From Prevotella sp. (lineage in GTDB: Bacteria > Bacteroidota > Bacteroidia > Bacteroidales > Bacteroidaceae), in the NCBI GenBank assembly GCA_017460765.1, contig JAFUAK010000153.1:1-35555 (forward strand): DNA of 35,555 nucleotides, in the 5' to 3' direction. The position numbers and the translations under genes are program-made. Below the pieces are notes generated by a model that was given only the letters and a program-made list of their open reading frames with translations, made no database searches and had not been told where the DNA came from. Shown here one piece after another: positions 28,520 to 35,078 of this stretch (position 1 is its first letter; every line of letters begins with the position of its first letter).

Positions 28520-29293
28520 ATGATAGAAGTCAAAAACCTGTACAAAAGTTTCGAGGACAAGACAGTACTGAAGGATATCAGCACGACCTTCGAAGACGGC
28601 AAGACGAACCTCATTATCGGCCAGAGCGGATCAGGCAAGACGGTGCTGATGAAGAATCTCGTGGGACTGCTGGAGCCTACCAGTGGACAGGTGCTCTACG
28701 ACGGTCGTGACTTCGTGAAGATGTCGAAGAACGAAAAGGTGATGATGCGCCGTGAGATGGGCATGATCTTCCAGAGCGCTGCGCTCTTCGACTCGATGAC
28801 GGTGCTGGAGAACGTGATGTTTCCTCTCGACATGTTCTCCTCAATGAACCTCAGGGAGCGCATCCACAGGGCTCAGGAGTGTCTGGACCGCGTGAACCTG
28901 AAGGATGCCGACGAGAAGTTCCCTGGCGAGATCTCAGGCGGCATGCAGAAGCGCGTGGCCATTGCCCGCGCCATCGCCCTGAACCCCAAATACCTCTTCT
29001 GCGACGAGCCCAACTCAGGACTCGACCCCAAGACCTCGCTCGTCATCGACGACCTGCTCCACTCCATCACCCAGGAGTATAACATGACCACCATCATCAA
29101 CACCCACGACATGAACTCCGTGATGGGCATCGGCGAGAATATCATTTTTATTTACGAAGGAGAGAAGGCGTGGCAGGGTGTCAGCAGTCAGATCATGGGC
29201 TCCGACAACCAGAGACTCACAGACTTCATCTTCGCCAGCGACCTGCTGAAGAACATGCGACGGATTGTCATCGAAAACGGGCTCCATTTATAA
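28520..29293 (+). CDS. mlaF: MlaF-type ABC transporter ATPase
   Basis: The 257-residue ATPase has Walker A GQSGSGKT, Q-loop MIFQSAALFDSMTV, the atypical signature ISGGMQKR characteristic of MlaF (versus LSGGQ), Walker B YLFCDEPNSGLDP and switch His NTHDMNS. It couples ATP hydrolysis to lipid movement by the MlaE permease encoded 12 bp upstream. The QSAALFDSM segment is a family hallmark. Confidence 0.93.
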   Translation: MIEVKNLYKSFEDKTVLKDISTTFEDGKTNLIIGQSGSGKTVLMKNLVGLLEPTSGQVLYDGRDFVKMSKNEKVMMRREMGMIFQSAALFDSMTVLENVMFPLDMFSSMNLRERIHRAQECLDRVNLKDADEKFPGEISGGMQKRVAIARAIALNPKYLFCDEPNSGLDPKTSLVIDDLLHSITQEYNMTTIINTHDMNSVMGIGENIIFIYEGEKAWQGVSSQIMGSDNQRLTDFIFASDLLKNMRRIVIENGLHL

Positions 29294-29314
29294 ACAAGGT
29301 GGGAAAATAGCGAG

Positions 29315-29339
29315 TTTTACGGAAAAATATGCCGTAAAA
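29315..29339 (+). terminator. Weak hairpin after mlaF
   Basis: An 8-bp perfect stem (29315-29322 with 29332-29339) and an A-rich 9-base loop directly abut the next promoter. There is no T tract, so termination may be inefficient. Confidence 0.4.
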
Positions 29340-29371
29340 TTTGCCCATATCAGATTCTTTTCGTATTTTTG
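29340..29371 (+). promoter_or_regulatory. Promoter of the partner-switching operon
   Basis: TTTG (29340-29343), exactly 20 bp, then TATTTTTG (29364-29371), 30 bp upstream of the ATG at 29402. Confidence 0.8.
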
Positions 29372-29401
29372 CACCAAATCCGAAAGAGCATCTGAACGAA
29401 T

Positions 29402-31522
29402 ATGAACCTCAACCGATGGATTGTCTCCCTATTAATGCTCATCTTTGCGACCTGCACTTATGCTGACGAGGTCGCAAAACTGAGAGCCGCCCTGGCCAAT
29501 GCCAAAGGGGCTGAAAGGCTGAATATCCTCGGAAAACTCTTCGACCTCAGTTACGAAACCGATGACATCGACTATCAGATCCGTTGTGTGAACGACATGA
29601 TAGCCGAGGCCCACCGCCAGGGCAACAAGAAGGAGGAAGGCGATGCCAGGGTGGCGAAGATGACGCTGTTCTTCAACAGCGAACTGAACGATTCCATCTA
29701 CGAGCAAGTGCCCCCGCTGCTGGAACTCCTCAGGGATATCAAGGAGTGGAAGAACTATTATGAGACCTGGTCGCTGCTCGTCAACACCTACAACTTCACA
29801 GGCCAGACCAATACAGGACTGAAGGAGGTGCAGGCGATGTACGACGACGCCAGGAAGCGCGACAACCAATACGGCATGGGCATGGCCTACTACGCGATGG
29901 GCATCGGCTATGCCAACATGAACAACTACGACGAGGCTGCCGACTCCTACGAGAAGAGCATCCGTCTGCTGCTGAAAGAGGAGCCCGTCCCCATGCAATT
30001 GTCCGACATCTTTGCCTACTACAGCGACGCGCTGGAGGCCAAGCACGACTACCAGCGAATGGGCCAGGTAACCTCCCAGTGGAGCGACTTCCTGACGGCC
30101 TACTACCAGAAGAAGGAGCATGCCAACGAATCAGAGGTGGCCAACCGCTGGGCCTACTACTATCTGGCCCGTGCGCAGGCAGCCCTCGGGCTCGACAGTC
30201 TGGAGCAGGCCTCAGAGATGCTCAACGAGGTGAAGAAGCGCTGCTACAGCGAAGAGAGTTTCCTGAACATGATGTGGCTCTACTACCGTGCCGAACTCAG
30301 CCGCAAGCAGCAACTCTACGACGAGGCCCTCGCCTTCAACAATCTGCGCATGAAACTGCTGATGGCTACCGACGACAAGTCGGAACTGATCCGTGTGCGC
30401 CAGCAGCGTGCCAGGATCTACGAAGCCCTCGGACGCTATAAGGAAGCCGCCCAACTCTACAACGAGATGTACACCATCAACGACTCCATCAACACCCACG
30501 ACACCAAGCGGCAACTGACGGAGATGAACACGCTCTTCCACGTGGATGAACTGAAGATGCAACAGGCAGAGGAGAAGGCCCGCCAACAGCGAATCGGCAT
30601 CATCCTCATCGCCTCCATCATCGTTGTGGCACTTGTCATTTTCATCTACTTCCGCATGCGCAGTGCCAAGCGCCTGAAGACAGCCCACGAGAAACTGGAG
30701 GAGGCACACGGCAAACTGGAGAAGACTCACCAGGACCTGCTCACGGCCTACGACCAGTTGGAGGAGACCACTGCCGCCAAGGAGCGCATTGAGAGCGACC
30801 TCCGCATCGCCCGTAATATCCAGATGTCGATGGTGCCCAGCACCTTCCCAGAGCGCCCTGACATCGACCTCTACGCGTCGATGACGCCGGCGAAGGAGGT
30901 TGGCGGCGACCTTTATGGCTATCACCTCATCGACGACCAGTTGTACGTCTGCCTCGGCGACGTCTCAGGCAAGGGCGTGCCTGCCTCCCTCTTCATGGCC
31001 CAGGCCACCCGTCTGTTCCGTACGCTGGCAGCCCAGAGGATGATGCCGGCTGACATCTGCACCAGCATCAACAATGCCCTCGGCGGCGAGGACAACGAAC
31101 AGGGCATGTTCGTCACCATGTTTATCGGACTGGTGGACCTCAAGACCGGCCACCTGCACTTCTGCAATGCAGGTCACAACCCGCCCGTACTTATAAAGAA
31201 TGGTGCCGCCGAGTTTATCGAGATGGTTCCCAACGCTCCTATCGGACTCTGGGCCGGAATGGAGTACGAGGGCGAGGAGATTGACGACATCAGCAACCAG
31301 CCCCTCTTCATCTATACCGACGGACTGAACGAGGCAGAGAACAAGGAGCAGGAGCAGTTTACAGATGAACGGCTGCTGGAGATTCTGAAGGATACGCCCT
31401 TCGAGAGTTCCCGTCAGACCATCGAACTGCTGAAGTCGGAAGTAGAGAAGCATCGCGACGGCGCTGAACCCAACGACGACCTCACCATGCTCTGCCTGAA
31501 AGTAGTGAGAAGTGAAAAGTGA
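29402..31522 (+). CDS. TPR / transmembrane / PP2C-type (SpoIIE/RsbU) phosphatase
   Basis: The 706-residue protein has a signal peptide (about 1-22) and TPR-like helices (about 25-385; GMAYYAMGIGYANMNNYDEAADSYEKSI is the clearest repeat), predicted periplasmic. One membrane helix (about 397-417) and a coiled coil (about 420-465) lead to a cytoplasmic PP2C_SIG phosphatase domain. That domain has the metal-site motifs GGDLYGY (about 500), GDVSGKG (about 518), NAGHNPP (about 588), YTDGL (about 638) and NDDLTML (about 689). RsbU/SpoIIE-type phosphatases dephosphorylate a STAS antagonist, and one is encoded two genes downstream with an RsbW-like kinase between. The last codons (VVRSEK) come from a 7-bp tandem repeat running over the stop. 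Confidence 0.92.
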   Translation: MNLNRWIVSLLMLIFATCTYADEVAKLRAALANAKGAERLNILGKLFDLSYETDDIDYQIRCVNDMIAEAHRQGNKKEEGDARVAKMTLFFNSELNDSIYEQVPPLLELLRDIKEWKNYYETWSLLVNTYNFTGQTNTGLKEVQAMYDDARKRDNQYGMGMAYYAMGIGYANMNNYDEAADSYEKSIRLLLKEEPVPMQLSDIFAYYSDALEAKHDYQRMGQVTSQWSDFLTAYYQKKEHANESEVANRWAYYYLARAQAALGLDSLEQASEMLNEVKKRCYSEESFLNMMWLYYRAELSRKQQLYDEALAFNNLRMKLLMATDDKSELIRVRQQRARIYEALGRYKEAAQLYNEMYTINDSINTHDTKRQLTEMNTLFHVDELKMQQAEEKARQQRIGIILIASIIVVALVIFIYFRMRSAKRLKTAHEKLEEAHGKLEKTHQDLLTAYDQLEETTAAKERIESDLRIARNIQMSMVPSTFPERPDIDLYASMTPAKEVGGDLYGYHLIDDQLYVCLGDVSGKGVPASLFMAQATRLFRTLAAQRMMPADICTSINNALGGEDNEQGMFVTMFIGLVDLKTGHLHFCNAGHNPPVLIKNGAAEFIEMVPNAPIGLWAGMEYEGEEIDDISNQPLFIYTDGLNEAENKEQEQFTDERLLEILKDTPFESSRQTIELLKSEVEKHRDGAEPNDDLTMLCLKVVRSEK

Positions 31523-31538
31523 AGAGTGAAAAGTGAAA
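31504..31538 (+). repeat. Five 7-bp repeats across the stop codon of the phosphatase gene
   Basis: AGTGAGA, AGTGAAA, AGTGAAG, AGTGAAA, AGTGAAA. The repeat supplies the last five codons and the stop of the upstream gene. Gain or loss of one unit would change the C-terminal residues and stop position. Confidence 0.75.
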
Positions 31539-31557
31539 TCCAATAACTGCACAATTT

Positions 31558-31965
31558 ATGAAAAAGGAGATTAAGATCAAGAACCACGTTGAAGAACTGG
31601 AGCGCGTGAACCAGTTCGTCGAGGAAATCGGCGAGGAGATGGGACTCAGCATGGAACTCCAGATGAACCTTAACCTGGTGATGGAGGAGATGGTGTCCAA
31701 CGTCATCTTCTATGCTTATCCGGAAGGTACCGAGGCCGACATCGAGTTGGTGGCCGAGAGCAACGGCAAGGAACTCACGTTTGTCTTGAGCGACAGAGGC
31801 CGGGAGTTCGACCCCACGGCCAAGGAGGATGCCGATCCTGACGTGAACCCCATGGACCGCGACATCGGCGGCATGGGCATCTATATCGTCAAGAACATCA
31901 TGAACCAAGTGACCTACCAGCGTCTGGAGGGAAAGAACCTGCTGACGATGAAAAAAGAGATTTAG
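31558..31965 (+). CDS. RsbW/SpoIIAB-like serine kinase (HATPase_c_2)
   Basis: This 135-residue protein is nearly the minimal GHKL fold of anti-sigma kinases. The N box is EEMVSNVIFYAY (about 42-53), G1 is DRGREFDP (about 79-86), and G2 is GGMGIYIVKN (about 104-113). In known systems such a kinase either binds a partner protein or phosphorylates the STAS antagonist on serine, releasing or blocking output. It lies between the PP2C phosphatase and the STAS gene, so the three make a full partner-switching set. Its binding target is not in the window: no sigma factor gene is present. Confidence 0.9.
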   Translation: MKKEIKIKNHVEELERVNQFVEEIGEEMGLSMELQMNLNLVMEEMVSNVIFYAYPEGTEADIELVAESNGKELTFVLSDRGREFDPTAKEDADPDVNPMDRDIGGMGIYIVKNIMNQVTYQRLEGKNLLTMKKEI

Positions 31966-32003
31966 ACATTTAGACATTAAACATTAAAAAATTAAACATT
32001 ATA
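31961..32003 (+). repeat. TAGACATT / TAAACATT repeat before the STAS gene
   Basis: The short gap between the kinase and STAS genes holds tandem TAGACATT, TAGACATT, AAACATT and a further TAAACATT. The first unit begins at the kinase stop codon. It resembles the heptamer block at 6036-6077. Confidence 0.55.
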
Positions 32004-32008
32004 GAATT

Positions 32009-32320
32009 ATGACACAGATTATCAAAGAAGGTGGCAAGACCATCATCAAGACAGGAGCACGTATCGACACCATGAACGCCAACCAGTTCGAGCAGGACAT
32101 CCAGCCCGCACTGAAGGACGGCGGCGTAGACCTCGAAATGGACTGCACGGACCTGACCTACATGGCCAGTTCAGGCCTCCGTATCATTCAGAAGACCATG
32201 CGTACCGTGATGCAACTCAGAGGCCAGTTCAAGATCACGAACGTCAGCCCTGAAATCTACAAGGTTCTCGCTATGACGGGATTCACGAAGTTTATGAAGG
32301 TTGAACAGAAAAAAGCCTAA
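32009..32320 (+). CDS. STAS-domain anti-sigma-factor antagonist (RsbV/SpoIIAA-like)
   Basis: This 103-residue single STAS domain has IDTMNANQFEQDI near the N-terminus, the phosphorylation-site region LTYMASSGLRII with S54/S55 in place of the canonical DSSGLG, and a C-terminal helix (IYKVLAMTGFTKFMKV). The family is phosphorylated by an RsbW-like kinase and dephosphorylated by a PP2C phosphatase; both partners are encoded immediately upstream. The aspartate before the two serines is replaced by alanine, which might alter kinase recognition. Confidence 0.9.
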   Translation: MTQIIKEGGKTIIKTGARIDTMNANQFEQDIQPALKDGGVDLEMDCTDLTYMASSGLRIIQKTMRTVMQLRGQFKITNVSPEIYKVLAMTGFTKFMKVEQKKA

Positions 32321-32326
32321 AGCCCT

Positions 32327-33247
32327 ATGAGTCTGTTCACCATCATTCTCCTATTACTGGTACTCGTCCTCTGCATTGCCCTCTACTTCCAGATGAAGGG
32401 AGCCAAGGAGCAGTCGGAAGAGGGACAGCAGTTGCTGAACGACTACCAGAAGCGCGTCAACGAGATGGAAAAACTGCTCTCCGACTACCGTGCCCTGGAG
32501 CAGAACTTCGACAACGTGGGTAAGGGCTACGAGCAGGCACTGCTGGCCTTCGACAAGATCGAGGAAGACAAGCAGGCCAACGAGCGTGCCCGCCAGGCTC
32601 TCGAAAACCAGAACAACGAGTTGCTCGCCTCCAAGAACAAGTTGGAACAGGCTGTCATGAAGAAGAAGGACCTCATCGAGCAGGCCGCCGCCAGCATCAT
32701 GAAGGCCATCGACTTCGCCATGCCTGGTGCACAGAAGACGGCCCAACTCGTCACCACCATCCAGAACCTCAACGATGTGGAAGTGGAAACGGCCATCGAG
32801 CGCGACGACAATGTGCTCGCCTCTGAGATCGCAGCCCAGGCCGTACGCATGACTGGCATCGACAAGGCCGACTACCTGACCTTCAACAACCGCATCAGCG
32901 AGGACGCCCAGAACCTGATGCTCTTCACCAACCAGGCCCAGGTAGCACGCGCCCTGGCCAATCTGCTCGACAATGCGATGAAGTTCACCGCCAGCGGCTC
33001 AGTCACCCTGCTCACCTCTACCGACGGCTCCAACGTGGAGTTCAGCGTGGAGGATACAGGTTCAGGCGTCGCTGCCGACGAAGCAGAGAACATCTTCAAG
33101 CCCTTCCAGAAACTCAACAGTTTCTTCGACGGCAATGGCATCGGCCTCACTGTAGCCCGCAGCATCGCCCGCCGCCTCAACGGCGACGTGAAGTTGGACA
33201 CCGACTATACAGGCGGTGCCCGCTTCGTGCTCACCCTGCCGCTCTAA
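32327..33247 (+). CDS. Membrane-anchored GHKL ATPase with no histidine (pseudo sensor kinase)
   Basis: The 306-residue protein has an N-terminal membrane helix (about 4-22), a long coiled coil (about 25-120) and a helical region where a DHp domain would sit (about 115-200). A clear HATPase_c domain follows: N box NLLDNAMKF (about 211-219), G1 DTGSGVA (about 243), F box FKPFQKL, G2 GNGIGLTVARSIA (about 269). On reading the whole translation I find not one histidine, so it cannot autophosphorylate on His like a two-component kinase. It starts 6 bp after the STAS gene, so it is part of the partner-switching operon. It may be a Ser/Thr kinase, a scaffold or a pseudokinase. Confidence 0.85.
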   Translation: MSLFTIILLLLVLVLCIALYFQMKGAKEQSEEGQQLLNDYQKRVNEMEKLLSDYRALEQNFDNVGKGYEQALLAFDKIEEDKQANERARQALENQNNELLASKNKLEQAVMKKKDLIEQAAASIMKAIDFAMPGAQKTAQLVTTIQNLNDVEVETAIERDDNVLASEIAAQAVRMTGIDKADYLTFNNRISEDAQNLMLFTNQAQVARALANLLDNAMKFTASGSVTLLTSTDGSNVEFSVEDTGSGVAADEAENIFKPFQKLNSFFDGNGIGLTVARSIARRLNGDVKLDTDYTGGARFVLTLPL

Positions 33248-33270
33248 GGGTCTGTCCACTTAATCAGAAT

Positions 33271-33306
33271 AATCGCTTGCAAACATCCTTTTGCAAGCGA
33301 TTTTTT
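33271..33306 (+). terminator. Terminator of the partner-switching operon
   Basis: A perfect 13-bp stem (33271-33283 with 33290-33302) and a 6-base loop are followed by T to 33306. It marks the boundary between the housekeeping part and the AT-rich accessory part of the window. Confidence 0.92.
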
Positions 33307-33541
33307 GTGCGTCAAATAAAAAATCTGACGAAGAAATTTCAGAAACAGCCTACATGCCTACACAAAATCGCGGGAAAAGCCCATAGATAAAGGGTTTTAC
33401 ACAAGTTTAAGCCTACATAAAGCCTACACGATGCCTACATAATGCCTACACAAAGCATACACGTGGCTTACATCCATCGAGCCCCCTATCTGGCAAAGTC
33501 TAGGCAGGCACTCCGCATATTTTATCCTTAATGGAGGTAAT

Positions 33542-33559
33542 AAATTCTCTAGAGAATTT
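33542..33559. repeat. Perfect 18-bp palindrome, copy 1
   Basis: AAATTCTCTAGAGAATTT, nested between an inverted pair GGAGGTAA (33534-33541) and TTACCTCC (33564-33571). It lies in the non-repeated centre of the larger element. Confidence 0.8.
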
Positions 33560-33603
33560 GACACTTACCTCCCTATCCAGCCATTGTTAGTACGTATCTA
33601 AGC

Positions 33604-33627
33604 AGTAAATTCTCTAGAGAATTTACT
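33604..33627. repeat. Perfect 24-bp palindrome, copy 2 of the same core
   Basis: The same 18-bp core as at 33542-33559 is extended by AGT/ACT on its two sides. The core copies start 65 bp apart. Such twin palindromes are typical of dimeric DNA-binding protein sites. Confidence 0.8.
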
Positions 33628-33946
33628 TACTACCCTTAACTCCAAAGCCTGCGAAACCGTATCTTCCATCGTGCGCCCTCCCTATGCAGATGTTAAGAGA
33701 CTGGCATCAAGCATAAATTATGTATGAATGATGTAGGCATCGTGTATGTTTTGTGTAGGTATTATGTAGGCATCGTGTAGGCTGCAACTTACACAAAACC
33801 CTTTATTTACAGACCTTTTCAACGATTTTGTGTAGGCATGTAGGCACTTTTATGAAATTATTAGTTAAATATTCATTATATGTAGCAAGTCAGCAAAATA
33901 ATGTATTATTTTGTCTCAAAACTCCACCGGATTCGAAAAATTTTTG

Positions 33947-33954
33947 TATCTTTG
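33947..33954 (+). promoter_or_regulatory. Orphan -7 box (TATCTTTG)
   Basis: A consensus -7 box on the plus strand has no recognisable gene downstream. An 8-codon frame begins at the ATG two bases later (33956-33982). Two T-rich or A-rich tracts flank it. No -33 TTTG is found at the right distance. Confidence 0.4.
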
Positions 33955-34002
33955 GATGAATTTCTCCAAATTCTTTGTATAAAGGCAGTTTGAGAGATTG
34001 AG

Positions 34003-34195
34003 AAAAAACGGGGTTACGAACTGGCAACTGTTCTCATTTCCTCATTCTGCTATGATTTGCGTATCAAAGTCATCGCCTCTGGCGCTTGCTACCAAAGGGA
34101 CGCAAGAACTCCCGACGCAGAGCCACCAGCCTGTTTCCGCTCGAGCTCTGCTCGCTTGTTCCCGAAGGGTCTCAAGAATGTCGGGGGCAAAAGTA
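34003..34195 (-). other. GC-rich segment with minus-strand promoter box and hairpins; candidate structured RNA or repeat
   Basis: On the minus strand TACTTTTG (34195 to 34188) precedes about 180 nt that are visibly GC-richer than the flanks. Several hairpins can be drawn: CTTG-CCC-TTC-GGG-CAAG, GAGC-AGA-GCTC, CGCC-AGA-GGCG, and a weak GTTGC/GTAAC stem just before six T (34003-34008). Both strands hold short open frames, but neither resembles a protein I know. It could be a non-coding RNA gene with promoter and terminator, or a dispersed repeat. Confidence 0.35.
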
Positions 34196-34266
34196 CATAA
34201 ATAATATGAAATGAGCAAACTTTTGGCTGATTTTGGTATAAATCCATTGTTATTTGAGAAAAAAAC

Positions 34267-34274
34267 TAATTTTG
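34267..34274 (+). promoter_or_regulatory. -7 box of the small-gene cluster
   Basis: TAATTTTG lies 69 bp upstream of the ATG at 34344. No good -33 element is seen. Confidence 0.5.
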
Positions 34275-34343
34275 CAACGAAAAGGCGACTTAGGTCAACT
34301 TTCAACAAAGAAGATACAAACCAACAAAGAAAGTGAGGTGATT

Positions 34344-34487
34344 ATGCCAGAGTATGAACACAACAGAGAAGAAAGGATGCGGGCGGTGATGGATGCTGCC
34401 GTTGCATCTAAGGAGAGTGCTACTGAGTTTCTTATCAGGGCTGGTATCTTGGAACCTTCTGGAGAATTTGCACCACATCTCAGATAA
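34344..34487 (+). CDS. Small protein upstream of the ART-like gene
   Basis: This 47-residue protein begins MPEYEHNREERMRAVMDAA and ends GEFAPHLR. It is hydrophilic and probably two helices. The ATG at 34344 is chosen over an in-frame upstream codon because a strong Shine-Dalgarno-like GAGGTG (34335-34340) ends 3 bases before it, a feature unusual in this window. Its stop overlaps the next ATG by one base (TAATG), so the two are translationally coupled. I recall similar small proteins paired with ADP-ribosyltransferase-like genes in Bacteroidales, but cannot verify this. A role as a cognate partner or antitoxin is inference. Confidence 0.65.
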   Translation: MPEYEHNREERMRAVMDAAVASKESATEFLIRAGILEPSGEFAPHLR

Positions 34488-34811
34488 TGGAATCGCTATA
34501 CTCCAGACGTTCCAACCTTATTATCGGTTTCCACGGATGCGACGAGTCTGTGGTCAGAAAGGTCGTGAACGGTGAAGAAGACCTTATCCCCAGTACACTG
34601 CTCTGTTATTCAGACCGTCCACCTTATCAACCAAGATGCCAACAAACGGGCTTATGATTCCGTGAAAGGTGTATTCTGGGAGGGGCATTCACTTTATCCC
34701 AATGCTGGCTTTGCTGAAAAGAACCATATCCAGATATGCGTCTGCAATCCCAATTGCATCAAGGGCTATTTTCTTCCAAGAGGTATTGATACGGCATATC
34801 CCAATCCATAG
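34487..34811 (+). pseudogene. Internally deleted, frameshifted ADP-ribosyltransferase-like (DUF3990-like) gene
   Basis: The 5' part (from ATG 34487) reads MESLYSRRSNLIIGFHGCDE and continues to about DLIPS. It then runs 21 codons to a stop at 34655-34657. A second frame, shifted by +1, encodes VIQTVHLINQD...VKGVFWEGHSLYPNAGFAEKNHIQICVCNPNCIKGYFLP, ending at 34811. The two parts look like the first and last portions of one family whose middle carries a YDWLG-x-G-x-YFWE-type core; that core is missing here. I place the junction near 34598-34606. It is a likely inactive remnant downstream of an intact small partner gene. Family assignment is from memory. Confidence 0.55.
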
Positions 34812-34839
34812 CAAACCGCATAACACTAAACCAGCAATC

Positions 34840-35034
34840 ATGTACAAACGAGAGACCATAAACTATGTTAAAGGAGAGCAGATAATGACCGAAACATTTG
34901 GTCATTCCAAAGATTTGTTTACTCTCTCTCAAGTACTCACCTACAATAACTTATACATTATTAAGACTCGCGGGTACCCGCGTAAATATACGGCTTTTCT
35001 TGTAATAGAGCAAGGGAAGCCGCATTGTATTTAA
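34840..35034 (+). CDS. Unrecognised small protein
   Basis: A 64-residue frame from the ATG at 34840 begins MYKRETINYVKGEQIMTETF and contains a beta-like TYNNLYIIKTRGYPRKYTAFLVIEQG. There is no signal peptide or membrane segment. The frame stays open upstream to 34669, but that part overlaps the pseudogene out of frame. It may be a short accessory gene or the first half of a gene broken from the next frame. I do not recognise it. Confidence 0.45.
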   Translation: MYKRETINYVKGEQIMTETFGHSKDLFTLSQVLTYNNLYIIKTRGYPRKYTAFLVIEQGKPHCI

Positions 35035-35078
35035 AATTCGACATCGCCGTTTACTTCTATCAGAACTACGGTATCAGT

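Larger units (their letters stand above)
33335..33859. repeat. ~525-bp non-coding inverted-repeat element with two 6-unit, 11-bp iteron arrays
   Basis: Two arms of about 125-138 bp face each other around position 33596.5. A perfect 23-bp inverted repeat (33348-33370 with 33823-33845) lies at the outer side, followed inward by AAAGGGTTTT segments and then the iterons. In the left arm CCTACA (or CATACA/CTTACA) starts at 33412, 33423, 33434, 33445, 33456 and 33467. In the right arm TGTAGG (or TGTATG) starts at 33721, 33732, 33743, 33754, 33765 and 33776. Each step is exactly 11 bp, and mirror positions sum to the same value, so there are no indels between the arms. AATTTCA extends both outer ends. 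No convincing coding frame lies inside. It could be a MITE-like element, a protein-binding (origin or partition) site, or a source of hairpin RNA. Confidence 0.85.

Noticed and set aside
33389..33407. DnaA boxes suggesting a chromosomal origin
   Set aside because: TTTTACACA differs from the TTATNCACA consensus, only isolated near-matches occur, and no dnaA/dnaN genes are present.
33411..33781. Possible CRISPR array in the repeated GCCTACA/TGTAGGC region
   Set aside because: Units are 11 bp and adjacent with no spacers, and the two arrays are inverted copies; no cas genes are near.
33998..34204. Open frame of 68 residues on the plus strand (and one on the minus strand over the same DNA)
   Set aside because: Both strands are open by base composition, neither product looks like a protein, and the segment fits a structured RNA or repeat better.
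35025..35078. TTG start for the last small gene
   Set aside because: It would overlap the preceding frame, and the ATG at 35079 is available; kept only as an alternative.
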